From: Flavobacterium flevense
Lineage (GTDB): Bacteria; Bacteroidota; Bacteroidia; Flavobacteriales; Flavobacteriaceae
Direction: 5' to 3'
DNA length: 64,000 nucleotides
NCBI RefSeq assembly: GCF_900142775.1
Contig: NZ_FRCC01000005.1
Coordinates: 124,001-188,000, forward strand
This document shows positions 46,210-54,388 of this stretch, in pieces. Position 1 is the stretch's first letter. Each line of letters starts with the position of its first letter. The translations under genes were made by a program, and so were the position numbers. The notes below the pieces were generated by a model that was given only the letters and a program-made list of their open reading frames with translations, was not told the origin of the DNA and did no database searches.

Positions 46210-47484
46210 ATGAAAACTACCGCACAAATTAAAAAAAACTACCAACTTATTAAACTCCAAAAACTAGTAATCGTCTCTCTTTTAATTGGTTTTCTTTCAG
46301 CACTTTTAGGAATAAGTTTAAAAAAAATGACCGAATATTATGAAGAGATATTCTTTCATCAGGCAACTGTAAATCCGTTCTTTTATATTTTATTCCCTGT
46401 TTTTGGCTTATCAGTAATTTACTTTTTGCGTCAATACCTTTTTAAGAAAAAAGAAAACAAAGGAATAAAAGAGATTTTTGAAAGCACTAATTCTAAAACA
46501 AAAAATCTCCCTTCGTACAAAATTCCTTCTCATACGATAAACGGACTATTAACTGTAATTTTTGGTGGTTCTACCGGAATAGAAGTTTCTACTGTAGTTG
46601 CCACAGCCACCATAGGATCTGTAGCACAACAAAAAGAAAATATCTTTCGCCAATACAAAACAGAACTTATTTGTGCCGGAATTGCAGCAGGAATTACCGC
46701 TTTATTCAGCAGTCCTATCGCCGGAATTTTATTTGCTCTGGAAGTAATTTCCAGAAAAGTCACACGTGCCTTTGTCATCTCGAATCTGATTGCGGTTTCG
46801 ATAGCTTTTGGTTTACTAACGCTTTTAAAGGAAGCTCCTTTATTTTCGGTTACTATCACCACCTGGCATTTAAGAGCTATTCCTTATTTTATTCTACTGG
46901 GAATCCTTGCCGGAATCAATTCGGTTTATTTAACCAAATGTGTGTTGTTTTTCAAATCCCAATTTGCAAAAATTTCGACTCATTATTACAAAATAATTAT
47001 TGGCTCAATAATTTTAAGTATTTCGCTATTTATATTCCCTCAATTGTATGGTGAAGGATATCATGCCATAAAAGGAATTATGAATGCTAATAATGAAATC
47101 CCTCTGACTTTTACATTAGGTTTTACTTTTTTAAGTATTTTACTTTTAAAACCAATTGTAACGTCGATTACACTGGTATCCGGTGGTGACGGTGGTGTAT
47201 TTGCCCCTAGTTTGTTTATTGGTGCTTTTTTAGGATTATTATTTGCCTTGCTATTGAATACTTTTTTCGACAGCCAAATTATCCCGGTCAATTTTATGGT
47301 TATTGGTATGGCAGCCGTTTTGAGCGCCAGTATCCACGCTCCGTTTACCGCTATCTTTTTAGTTTGCGGACTGACCAATAATTATACGTTGTTTTTTCCA
47401 ATCTTAGCTGCTTGCTTAATCTCTAAATATACCGCCAAAATGATTTACCCAAACACGGTGTATACTTTTGTTCCAAGTATTTAA
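46210..47484 (+). CDS. ClC-family chloride channel/antiporter
   Basis: A 424-residue membrane protein of the ClC family with about ten helices and no C-terminal CBS domains. The GGDGGVFAPSLFIGA stretch matches the GxFxP signature. The GREGP-type motif is read as GGSTGIEVS, which keeps the gating Glu. The GSGIP motif is weakly replaced by NKGIKEI, so anion selectivity may differ. It is 10 bp upstream of an HPP-family gene and probably cotranscribed. Whether it is a channel or a proton/chloride exchanger is not certain; the kept Glu favours exchange. Confidence 0.85.
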   Translation: MKTTAQIKKNYQLIKLQKLVIVSLLIGFLSALLGISLKKMTEYYEEIFFHQATVNPFFYILFPVFGLSVIYFLRQYLFKKKENKGIKEIFESTNSKTKNLPSYKIPSHTINGLLTVIFGGSTGIEVSTVVATATIGSVAQQKENIFRQYKTELICAGIAAGITALFSSPIAGILFALEVISRKVTRAFVISNLIAVSIAFGLLTLLKEAPLFSVTITTWHLRAIPYFILLGILAGINSVYLTKCVLFFKSQFAKISTHYYKIIIGSIILSISLFIFPQLYGEGYHAIKGIMNANNEIPLTFTLGFTFLSILLLKPIVTSITLVSGGDGGVFAPSLFIGAFLGLLFALLLNTFFDSQIIPVNFMVIGMAAVLSASIHAPFTAIFLVCGLTNNYTLFFPILAACLISKYTAKMIYPNTVYTFVPSI

Positions 47485-47494
47485 ATTATAACTC

Positions 47495-48097
47495 ATGCCT
47501 ACTCGCAAAATTAAACGCGGATACCGCAAAACCCGATACATTTTATACAAAGAGACACTGATCGATTATAAAGAGCAATTTTGGTCTTTTTTAGGCTCTT
47601 TTATTGGTATAGGGCTTATTTCGTATTTTCAAAACCAAAGTTTCTCTCATCAGGACGTTATTTACCTTATTGGTTCTTTTGGAGCATCCAGCGTTTTGGT
47701 TTATGGAATCATCGAAAGTCCGTTTTCACAACCCCGAAATCTTATTGGAGGTCACTTAATTTCGGCTTTCATTGGTGTATCGGTGAATTATTTATTCCCG
47801 GATGCCATTTATATTGCTGCTCCTCTTGCCGTTTCTCTATCCATTGTATTCATGCAAATAACTAAAACGTTGCATCCACCCGGAGGTGCAACTGCCTTAA
47901 TTGCAATTATTGGAACTGATAAAATTAAAGAATTGGGTTATTGGTACGTAGTATCTCCTGTATTAACCGGGGTTTTAATCCTGTTTTTTACTGCTTTGAT
48001 TTTTAATAATATGACCTCCAGCCGTAAGTATCCTGCTCACAGCACTTACCACAAACGATACCAGAAAATCATTCAGCGCCTTAAACGAAATAACTAA
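47495..48097 (+). CDS. HPP family membrane protein
   Basis: A 200-residue protein with four or so membrane segments and the family's namesake motif in TKTLHPPGGATALIAI near residue 128. Members are integral membrane proteins; some cyanobacterial and plant ones were reported as nitrite transporters, but the bacterial role is unclear. N-terminal 30 residues are very basic. Ten bases separate it from the ClC gene, so the two may work in one ion-handling operon. Confidence 0.85.
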   Translation: MPTRKIKRGYRKTRYILYKETLIDYKEQFWSFLGSFIGIGLISYFQNQSFSHQDVIYLIGSFGASSVLVYGIIESPFSQPRNLIGGHLISAFIGVSVNYLFPDAIYIAAPLAVSLSIVFMQITKTLHPPGGATALIAIIGTDKIKELGYWYVVSPVLTGVLILFFTALIFNNMTSSRKYPAHSTYHKRYQKIIQRLKRNN

Positions 48098-48147
48098 TTC
48101 ATTATCAAAACTATCGTGGTTTGTTTATAAAAATTCACAAATCGCAT

Positions 48148-48178
48148 TGGGATTAAAAAGGATTAAATGTACCTTTGA
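48148..48178 (+). promoter_or_regulatory. Promoter of the pRiA4b-like gene
   Basis: TTG at 48148-48150, a 20-bp gap and TACCTTTG at 48171-48178 form a full Bacteroidetes -33/-7 promoter. It lies 21 bp before the ATG and overlaps a rejected TTG start at 48175. Confidence 0.65.
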
Positions 48179-48198
48179 ATTTTATAAAAACAACGATT

Positions 48199-48738
48199 AT
48201 GGTTTATAAATTTAGAGTAATCTTAGACGCAGAAGAAGATATTTTCAGAGATATCGCTATACTAGATGATGATACTTTAGAAGATTTACACAATGCTATC
48301 TTCAATTCCTTTGGGTTTGACGGTATGGAAGTCGCTTCTTTTTACACCTGTGATGAAACCTGGAATCAGGAAGATGAAATTTCGCTTTTTGATACCGGCG
48401 ATGTTCCCGGCGAACAAAAAATCATGAGTGATTATAAACTTTCGGATATTCTGGATGAAGAAAACACTAAAATCATTTATGTGTATGATTTTATTAATAT
48501 GTGGACTTTTTTAGTAGAACTTGCCGCAATTGAAGAACAAACAGCAGGAGCTATTTATCCTGAAACATTATTTTCGCACGGAGAAATGCCTGACGAAGCT
48601 TTAGAAAAAAACTTCGAAGCAGAAAATGCAGATGATTTTTATGACGAATTTGAAGACGGTCTTGACGAAGATGACATGGATATGTTTGAAGGAGACGACA
48701 GTTATGAAGATTACGGCTTTGAAGAAAATTGGAATTAG
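48199..48738 (+). CDS. Plasmid pRiA4b ORF-3-like protein
   Basis: A 179-residue protein of the IS1096-passenger/pRiA4b ORF-3-like family (MVYKFRVILDAEEDIFRDI, then the DNAIFNSFGFDGMEVASFYTCDETW core). The C-terminal third is an acidic tail rich in Asp/Glu (for example DDFYDEFEDGLDEDDMDMFEG). The family was first seen on plasmids and transposons, but is often chromosomal and of unknown function. A full promoter precedes it. The ATG used here places the conserved VYKFRV strand at the very N-terminus; the longer TTG start is inside the promoter. Confidence 0.78.
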   Translation: MVYKFRVILDAEEDIFRDIAILDDDTLEDLHNAIFNSFGFDGMEVASFYTCDETWNQEDEISLFDTGDVPGEQKIMSDYKLSDILDEENTKIIYVYDFINMWTFLVELAAIEEQTAGAIYPETLFSHGEMPDEALEKNFEAENADDFYDEFEDGLDEDDMDMFEGDDSYEDYGFEENWN

Positions 48739-49275
48739 TTTTTTTTGAGTCACTAAGTTGCTGAGAAACTAAGTATCTAAGTTTTTAGTATTGTAAATTA
48801 TTGAAATATAAGTTTTTAATTAGACAAAAACAATAACTTAGGAGTTCAGAAACTTACAACTTAGAAACTTCAATAAAAATGAGCAACTTTAGAAAACTAT
48901 TAGTTTGGCAAAAAGCCATGTTGTTAACAACAAAAATTTACACTGACACAAAAAAATTTCCAAAAGAAGAAGTTTTTGGTTTAACCTCTCAATTAAGAAG
49001 AAGTACTATTTCAATTCCCAGCAATATTGCTGAAGGACTTGGAAGGGATAGCAACAATGAACTCATTAGATTTCTTAACATTGCTGTAGGTTCTTTATTT
49101 GAATTACAAACTCAATTAGAGATTGCAAAAAATATCAGCTATTTAAGCGAAGAAAAATTTAACAACTTATATGAGGATAGCCGAGAAGTAGAAAGAATGT
49201 TAATTGCATTTCTGAAAAAAATAAAGGGAAGCAACTAAAATCTTAGAAACTTAGTCTCTTAGAAACTCTAAAAAA
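48739..49275 (+). mobile_element. Inverted-repeat-bounded cassette carrying the four-helix-bundle gene
   Basis: The 537-bp spacer from the pRiA4b-like stop to two bases before the next ATG is bounded by an imperfect inverted repeat. The left arm (about 48739-48788: T8-GAGTCACTAAG, AGAAACTAAGTATCTAAGTTTTTAG) matches the reverse complement of the right arm (about 49236-49275) over some 40 positions with one gap of about 6 bases. ACTTAG words also repeat just before the gene (48836, 48859). The only gene inside is the four-helix-bundle protein. The layout mirrors the GxxExxY cassette. Mobility is inferred. Confidence 0.6.
48879..49238 (+). CDS. Four-helix-bundle protein (S23/Avd-like)
   Basis: A 119-residue four-helix-bundle protein of the family that includes the S23 protein encoded in 23S rRNA intervening sequences and the Avd accessory protein of diversity-generating retroelements. 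The signature is clear: LLVWQKAM, the FPKEEVFGLTSQLRRSTISIPSNIAEGLGR core (about 29-58) and RFLNIAVGSLFELQTQLEIA. No reverse transcriptase or rRNA gene is near, so this is a free-standing chromosomal copy inside the inverted-repeat cassette. Function unknown; the fold binds nucleic acid in Avd. Confidence 0.88.
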   Translation: MSNFRKLLVWQKAMLLTTKIYTDTKKFPKEEVFGLTSQLRRSTISIPSNIAEGLGRDSNNELIRFLNIAVGSLFELQTQLEIAKNISYLSEEKFNNLYEDSREVERMLIAFLKKIKGSN

Positions 49276-49277
49276 AT

Positions 49278-50336
49278 ATGATCAACCTATTCAACACGCA
49301 CATCGAGACGCTTTCTATTCACAGAGTAGGAAATAAAAGCCGAAATGAAGCCATCTTTTTATCTGAGCAACCTTACAGCTTACAAGATGAAATTGTTCCG
49401 CTTATAAAAGAATTTTTCTTTAAGCCTTTTAGAGAAAAAGAAGAAAATTATTTTCAATTTGCTCATGAAGTTGATTTGGATTATAATGACATGTATAAAT
49501 ATGCGACTGAAATTTTTGACAATCCCGGCAATTTGCATGAGATTTCTAAAAATATTACAAAGCACTTATTCGAACAATCCAATCATCCGCACATCAAAAA
49601 CGGAGAAGTTTATGTTACTTATTTAACCAATATCAATATCGATAATAATGTTGTTGATGCTATTGGGATTTTTAAAAGTGAGTTGCAAAGTGATTTTTTA
49701 CAATTTGAAGAAAAAGGGTCTAACCTGGAAATGATTCTGCAACAAGGAATCAACCTGAATAAATTAGACAAAGGCTGCCTTATTTTTAATCATAAAAAAG
49801 AAGAAGGATACAAAATCTTAACCGTAGACAGCAATCGCTATGATGCGCGTTACTGGTTAGAGCATTTCTTATCTGTTGATGCTTTTGAAGATGAAAATTT
49901 TATCACTAAAAAGTATTTGAAATTTTGCCAAGGCTTTGCAAAAGACGTTGTTTTTCCTGCCGAAGACAAAAAAGAAGAAGTAATGTTTATGAACCGTTCG
50001 GTGAATTATTTTGCTAAAAACGATCAGTTTGAAGAGCAGAATTTTTTAAACGAGGTTTTAGACAATCCTGATTTGATTCCTGAATTTAAAAACTACAAAG
50101 TAGACAAAGGCGAAAAATACAGTATTGAAGACGTAACTTCGTTCCCAATTGCAAATGCTGCTGTTAGCGATGCCAGAAAATCAATCAAAAACGTTATCAA
50201 TCTCGATACTAATATCCAAATAAAAATGGATTTTATCAATCCTGAAAGTGCAGAGAAATTTGTAGAAAAAGGATGGGACGAAGAAAAACAAATGTATTAT
50301 TACTTAGTTTATTTTAATAAAGAACAAAAATCTTAG
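49278..50336 (+). CDS. Nucleoid-associated protein (NdpA/YejK-like)
   Basis: A 352-residue protein of the nucleoid-associated NdpA (37-kDa) family. Readable landmarks are the N-terminal LFNTHIETLSIHRVGNK, an FPAEDKKEEVMFMNRSVNYF segment, and SIEDVTSFPIANAAVSDARKSIKNVINLDTNIQIKMDF near the C-terminus. E. coli YejK associates with the nucleoid; the molecular role is not settled. Its ATG follows the 4HB cassette by two bases and its own terminator is strong. Any native promoter must lie within or before the cassette. Confidence 0.85.
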   Translation: MINLFNTHIETLSIHRVGNKSRNEAIFLSEQPYSLQDEIVPLIKEFFFKPFREKEENYFQFAHEVDLDYNDMYKYATEIFDNPGNLHEISKNITKHLFEQSNHPHIKNGEVYVTYLTNINIDNNVVDAIGIFKSELQSDFLQFEEKGSNLEMILQQGINLNKLDKGCLIFNHKKEEGYKILTVDSNRYDARYWLEHFLSVDAFEDENFITKKYLKFCQGFAKDVVFPAEDKKEEVMFMNRSVNYFAKNDQFEEQNFLNEVLDNPDLIPEFKNYKVDKGEKYSIEDVTSFPIANAAVSDARKSIKNVINLDTNIQIKMDFINPESAEKFVEKGWDEEKQMYYYLVYFNKEQKS

Positions 50337-50355
50337 TCTTTTACAGCATATTAAT

Positions 50356-50390
50356 AATCTCCAATTATTCAAATAGTTGGGGATTTTTTT
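50356..50390 (+). terminator. Terminator of the NdpA-like gene
   Basis: A 9-bp stem with one G-U pair (AATCTCCAA at 50356-50364 and TTGGGGATT at 50377-50385) followed by a T run, 20 bp past the stop. Confidence 0.85.
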
Positions 50391-50514
50391 ATTTAAAAAC
50401 AAAAGATAAAATCTTATAAAAACAAAAATTTAACGCACTTCATCGATTTTTTAAGTAGTTTTATCTAGAATTAGATATTTTTATAATCCAAAATAAAATT
50501 AAGCTAACCTACTT

Positions 50515-50757
50515 ATGTCTTTAATGGAAATGAAATTTAGTATCAGTAAAAAAGTTTTGTGCGCTGTCTTTGGGCATAAAATTATTACTTCAAAAAAAAT
50601 CACCAGTCATTTAAAGGAATACCAATGCACCATTTGCAAAATGGAATTAACAAATGACGAAAAAGGCGGTATCACCTTCCTGACACCTGAGTTAAAAGAA
50701 ATAAACGATGCTTTAGAGACTTTCTGTCAAAAAAAGCTATCTCTGAAGCAACACTAA
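50515..50757 (+). CDS. Small protein with possible zinc-ribbon
   Basis: An 80-residue protein with two cysteines in YQCTICKMEL and an upstream FGHK histidine, a spacing seen in short zinc-ribbon or DUF1660-like phage/host proteins. No membrane segment is present. An internal ATG at codon 6 (MKFSISKK) may be the real start. No specific function can be given. Confidence 0.6.
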   Translation: MSLMEMKFSISKKVLCAVFGHKIITSKKITSHLKEYQCTICKMELTNDEKGGITFLTPELKEINDALETFCQKKLSLKQH

Positions 50758-50797
50758 ATAATGGGTTTCTAAAAGCTTTTCAAATAAGTTAATTCAC

Positions 50798-50805
50798 TAT
50801 TTTTG
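50798..50805 (+). promoter_or_regulatory. -7 promoter box for the GAF-protein gene
   Basis: TATTTTTG matches TAnnTTTG and ends 20 bp before the ATG. Confidence 0.5.
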
Positions 50806-50824
50806 TATACTAAATAAAACAAAA

Positions 50825-53185
50825 ATGAATCATCTTTTATTTAAAGAGAGTCCTTTTAAAACCATCATTTCTTTTCATAAACTCATTGAGTCCTTAGGAG
50901 AAATTGCGCTGTCAGACGTTGACTACCGCTCGAATTATGCTAAATCACTGCTAAAAGAAATTGATGCTGTTCCCGAATTTAAAACAGGAATTGAAGATTT
51001 TTCGATTATTGAGAAAAATAAAAAAATTATTAGAAACTTACTCGCTGATTTATTCCCCACAGCCCTTACTAATAATGAAATCAAAGCAGTTACTATTCCG
51101 TTTCAAAATATTACTTTCAATCGTACCAAAAGATTTAAGAAAATTGTAAAAAATGCCGGCGATCTCGATTTGACCATCCGTGATTTTAACGATGATCAGT
51201 TTTATGTGTTGAGCTGTATTTTGATTTTAAATGAATATTACCATCAAAAGTTTGATTACAACAAACCCTTATTTTATGATATTCCGGATGCAAATGGCAT
51301 TATAAACCATTATCGCATTCTATACAACGCCGATTTTATAGAAATCTACCCTACGGAAGAAGCGCTTCCGCTAACTCCGGAAGAAATTGACGAACTGATG
51401 GATAATTTTGACAATGTGGCTTTATGGAAAGAAAAATTTCCTGTAGAGAGCTGGATTTTAAAAGGATTTGGGATCATTAGTTTATTTGATGCAACTAAAG
51501 AAAGTGCTATTTCTAATCTAAAAACTAATCTTTTAAAAAGAGAGAAAGAACCGGAAGACGACATCACTTCTGAAAATATTTTTAAATCTTTTTTTAAAAT
51601 TCCGGATTTAAGAATAGGAATCAGTATTTACAACGAAGAAGAAAACAAATTCACTAAACTACCTTTTGAAAAAGCGAATATTGGAAGTTTCATTCTTCAA
51701 AATAAAGATGAAATGGAATGTTGTACGACATTTTTAGGACGTTCTTTAAACAAACTTCTGGATGAAAAAGAAACCATTGCTATTTCAAATGTGGCGGCTT
51801 TTGGCACTATTCCCGGCAACGAAGGATTTGCAAAACTATTATTAGAGCAAAACATTCAAAGCTGTATTTTTACTCCGGTGGTTAAAGACAATAAATTATT
51901 GGGAATTATTGAACTTGTTTCGGCTACACCCCGACAATTAAACAGTATTAATGCTAATAATTTAAATTTAATCCTGCCTAGTATTGTAAACACTTTGGAA
52001 CGCTACAACACTGATTTACAAAATCAAATTGAAGCCATTATTCAAAGAGAATACACTGCAATTCACTCCAGCGTGTATTGGAAATTTAAAGCAGAAGCCC
52101 AAAAATATTTATACATAGGAACTCCTAACAAAGAACACATTTTTAAAGAAATTGTTTTTAAAGAAGTGTATCCTTTATATGGTCAAATCGATATTAAAGG
52201 CTCCTCTGAACACCGGAATAATACCGTAAAAGAGGATTTAAAAAATCAATTATTGAGTATTATTTCAATTTTAGAAAATTCAAAATCTATTAATAAACTG
52301 CCTTTATTAGAACAACGAAAGTTTGAATTACGCTCTTATACTGAAGAATTAGACAAAGAATTAAAAGCAGATACGGAACAGCAAATTCAAAATTATATTG
52401 AAAAAGAAATTCATCCGATATTAACCAATTCGAATATTAATGAAAGCGACAAAGCACTCATAAAAGCCTACTTTGAAGATTTGGATCCCAAAACAAAACT
52501 TTTTTACCATGCCCGAAAAAAGTTTGATGACGCTATGGGAATGATCAATAAGAAAATGGCGGTGGTTTTAGATTACGAACAAATGGAAGCCCAAAGCATT
52601 TTTCCGCATTACTACGAACGTTTTAAAACCGATGGCGTAGAACACAATTTATATATAGGTGCTTCAATTGCTCCTAATCAGACTTTTGATGTATTGTATT
52701 TAAATAACTTAAGGTTGTGGCAATTGCAAACCTTGTGCAAAATGGAATTAGAACACCATCGCTTGAAAAAAACATTGCCTTATGAGTTAGATGTGAGTTC
52801 GTTAATTCTGGTTTTCAGTTCTCCCATTTCAATTAGATTCCGAATGGATGAAAAACGTTTTGATGTAGACGGAACATACAATGCACGTTACGAAGTAGTC
52901 AAAAAACGTATTGACAAAGCACATATTAAGGGAACCAAAGAAAGAATCACTCAAAAAGAAAAAATTACTATTGTTTATTCGCATCAGTCTGAAGAAACGG
53001 AATATTTAAAATACATTAAATTTCTACAATTCAAAAACCTATTGGAACCTGCCATTGAACAATTTGAGGTTGAAGAACTGCAAGGTGTTTATGGACTGAA
53101 AGCTATTCGAATAAAAGTCTTAAATACTGATGATAATTTAGAAACACAATATTCTTACAAAGAATTACTGGAAACCTTACACTAG
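50825..53185 (+). CDS. GAF-domain protein
   Basis: A 786-residue cytoplasmic protein. The best-recognised part is a GAF-type small-molecule sensing domain at about 265-395, with the pattern SNVAAFGTIPGNEGFAKLLLEQNIQSCIFTPVV and KLLGIIELVSATP. Regions before (1-260) and after (400-786) have no fold I can name; the C-terminal half is rich in charged helices and a final beta-rich part (RIRVLNTD-like). No HisKA, GGDEF or other output domain was seen, so it may act through a partner. Its 3' end overlaps the HD-PycTM gene by 4 bp, tail to tail, which suggests a conserved pair. Confidence 0.7.
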   Translation: MNHLLFKESPFKTIISFHKLIESLGEIALSDVDYRSNYAKSLLKEIDAVPEFKTGIEDFSIIEKNKKIIRNLLADLFPTALTNNEIKAVTIPFQNITFNRTKRFKKIVKNAGDLDLTIRDFNDDQFYVLSCILILNEYYHQKFDYNKPLFYDIPDANGIINHYRILYNADFIEIYPTEEALPLTPEEIDELMDNFDNVALWKEKFPVESWILKGFGIISLFDATKESAISNLKTNLLKREKEPEDDITSENIFKSFFKIPDLRIGISIYNEEENKFTKLPFEKANIGSFILQNKDEMECCTTFLGRSLNKLLDEKETIAISNVAAFGTIPGNEGFAKLLLEQNIQSCIFTPVVKDNKLLGIIELVSATPRQLNSINANNLNLILPSIVNTLERYNTDLQNQIEAIIQREYTAIHSSVYWKFKAEAQKYLYIGTPNKEHIFKEIVFKEVYPLYGQIDIKGSSEHRNNTVKEDLKNQLLSIISILENSKSINKLPLLEQRKFELRSYTEELDKELKADTEQQIQNYIEKEIHPILTNSNINESDKALIKAYFEDLDPKTKLFYHARKKFDDAMGMINKKMAVVLDYEQMEAQSIFPHYYERFKTDGVEHNLYIGASIAPNQTFDVLYLNNLRLWQLQTLCKMELEHHRLKKTLPYELDVSSLILVFSSPISIRFRMDEKRFDVDGTYNARYEVVKKRIDKAHIKGTKERITQKEKITIVYSHQSEETEYLKYIKFLQFKNLLEPAIEQFEVEELQGVYGLKAIRIKVLNTDDNLETQYSYKELLETLH

Positions 53186-54363
53186 ATTCGGGTGGTATTA
53201 AATGCCAGAAAGAAAGCAATAAATGAGATGATGATTCCTACCATAAAAATATTGTAAGTAATACGTAATAATTTGTATTTTTTTTCCAAGACAATTCCTA
53301 AAAAGTACAAATCCTTAATCATCGAATTGTATAAATACTGATTGTCTTTCATCATTTCATTCATGGCCCATTCGTATTCGTCCAAAGGCATTTTGTAAAA
53401 ATTACCAAAGAATAACAAATTGACTTTTCGGTCTTCGATATCTTTTCTGGTAAATGTACCGCTGGTAACCTTTGGGCGGGTAGAAAGTATCGCAAAAATA
53501 ATAGAGACCACACTAAAAGTGAGCATAACAAAAGTAGGAATCACTAAATGCGCATTACTGGGACTATCTAATTTAGGAACAATAGTTGACAATGCTATTG
53601 AAATAATAATTGCATTTACGGATAGCAAAATATTAGCCTTACTGTCTGCGATACCACTTAAACGCGTATGATTGTTTAATGTAATTCGAAACAACGTATC
53701 GATACCGCGATCCGTTTTGGCAATTTTGTTTTTCTTTTCTTTTTTTGGAGTAATTTCTTCGTTGTCTTTTTCCATTTTTCCTATACTAGCACGAATCAAA
53801 TTTACGTTTTTTTCTTTCAATGCATTCCAATTTGCTTTTGCATAATCAGTATAATACTGATGGCATTGCGTAAGCATGTTTAAATTTTCTTTAGCCCATT
53901 CTAAATCTGTAACCTTTTTATCTCTTACAAACTTCCATTCTGTTCTTAAAAGTTCGCATCGATCACAATAGTTTTTTGTCGTAAAATGATAAAAATCGGC
54001 ATCTTTAATTATTTTCTCAAGTGTATTTTGAGGCTCATGATTGTACAATGTTGCCTTAATTAAAGCATTTACCTGAGCGATATATTCAGGTGATTTTTGT
54101 TTGTTTTTTAAAAATTCAGCCGCAACAGTAACACTGTTATCCTCATGATTTTCAAAACCATAAATATAACCTGTATCATGAAACCAGGCAGCCACAGTAA
54201 GGATTTCAATTTCCTCATCAGTGCATTTTTCCTTTTCAGAAAGTATCTTCACAGCTTTAACCACATCAGAAGTATGGTTAAAATTATGGTAAATAAATGA
54301 ATCAGAAAGTTTATCTTTGAGTAAATTAGAAACAAAATCTTGTACTTCTTCTATAAAGCTCAT
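53182..54363 (-). CDS. HD-domain phosphohydrolase fused to a PycTM membrane effector domain
   Basis: A 393-residue two-domain protein. The N-terminal half is an HD phosphohydrolase with its metal-site residues in order: His30 (YHNFNH), His62-Asp63 (AAWFHDTG), His73 and Asp121 (DADFYHF). The C-terminal part matches the Pycsar effector transmembrane domain: TLFRITLNNHTRLSGIADSKANILLSVNAIIISI at 223-256, membrane helices near 244-262, 273-293 and 371-388, and the KMPLDEYEWAM segment. In Pycsar defence, the PycTM effector opens the membrane in response to cCMP or cUMP, but no cyclase is near here. The HD domain may degrade the signalling nucleotide. It diverges from the fusion gene across only 25 bp. 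Confidence 0.85.
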   Translation of the reverse strand: MSFIEEVQDFVSNLLKDKLSDSFIYHNFNHTSDVVKAVKILSEKEKCTDEEIEILTVAAWFHDTGYIYGFENHEDNSVTVAAEFLKNKQKSPEYIAQVNALIKATLYNHEPQNTLEKIIKDADFYHFTTKNYCDRCELLRTEWKFVRDKKVTDLEWAKENLNMLTQCHQYYTDYAKANWNALKEKNVNLIRASIGKMEKDNEEITPKKEKKNKIAKTDRGIDTLFRITLNNHTRLSGIADSKANILLSVNAIIISIALSTIVPKLDSPSNAHLVIPTFVMLTFSVVSIIFAILSTRPKVTSGTFTRKDIEDRKVNLLFFGNFYKMPLDEYEWAMNEMMKDNQYLYNSMIKDLYFLGIVLEKKYKLLRITYNIFMVGIIISFIAFFLAFNTTRI

Positions 54364-54388
54364 GAGTAAATTTTTATACTACTAAATT

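Noticed and set aside
48879..49238. Diversity-generating retroelement accessory gene
   Set aside because: No reverse transcriptase, template repeat or variable repeat was found nearby.
48745..49275. CRISPR-like short repeats around the four-helix-bundle gene
   Set aside because: Words are only six bases, irregularly spaced and arranged as inverted arms; there are no spacers or cas genes.
50825..54363. A complete Pycsar defence system
   Set aside because: The effector-like domain is present, but no uridylate or cytidylate cyclase gene is adjacent.
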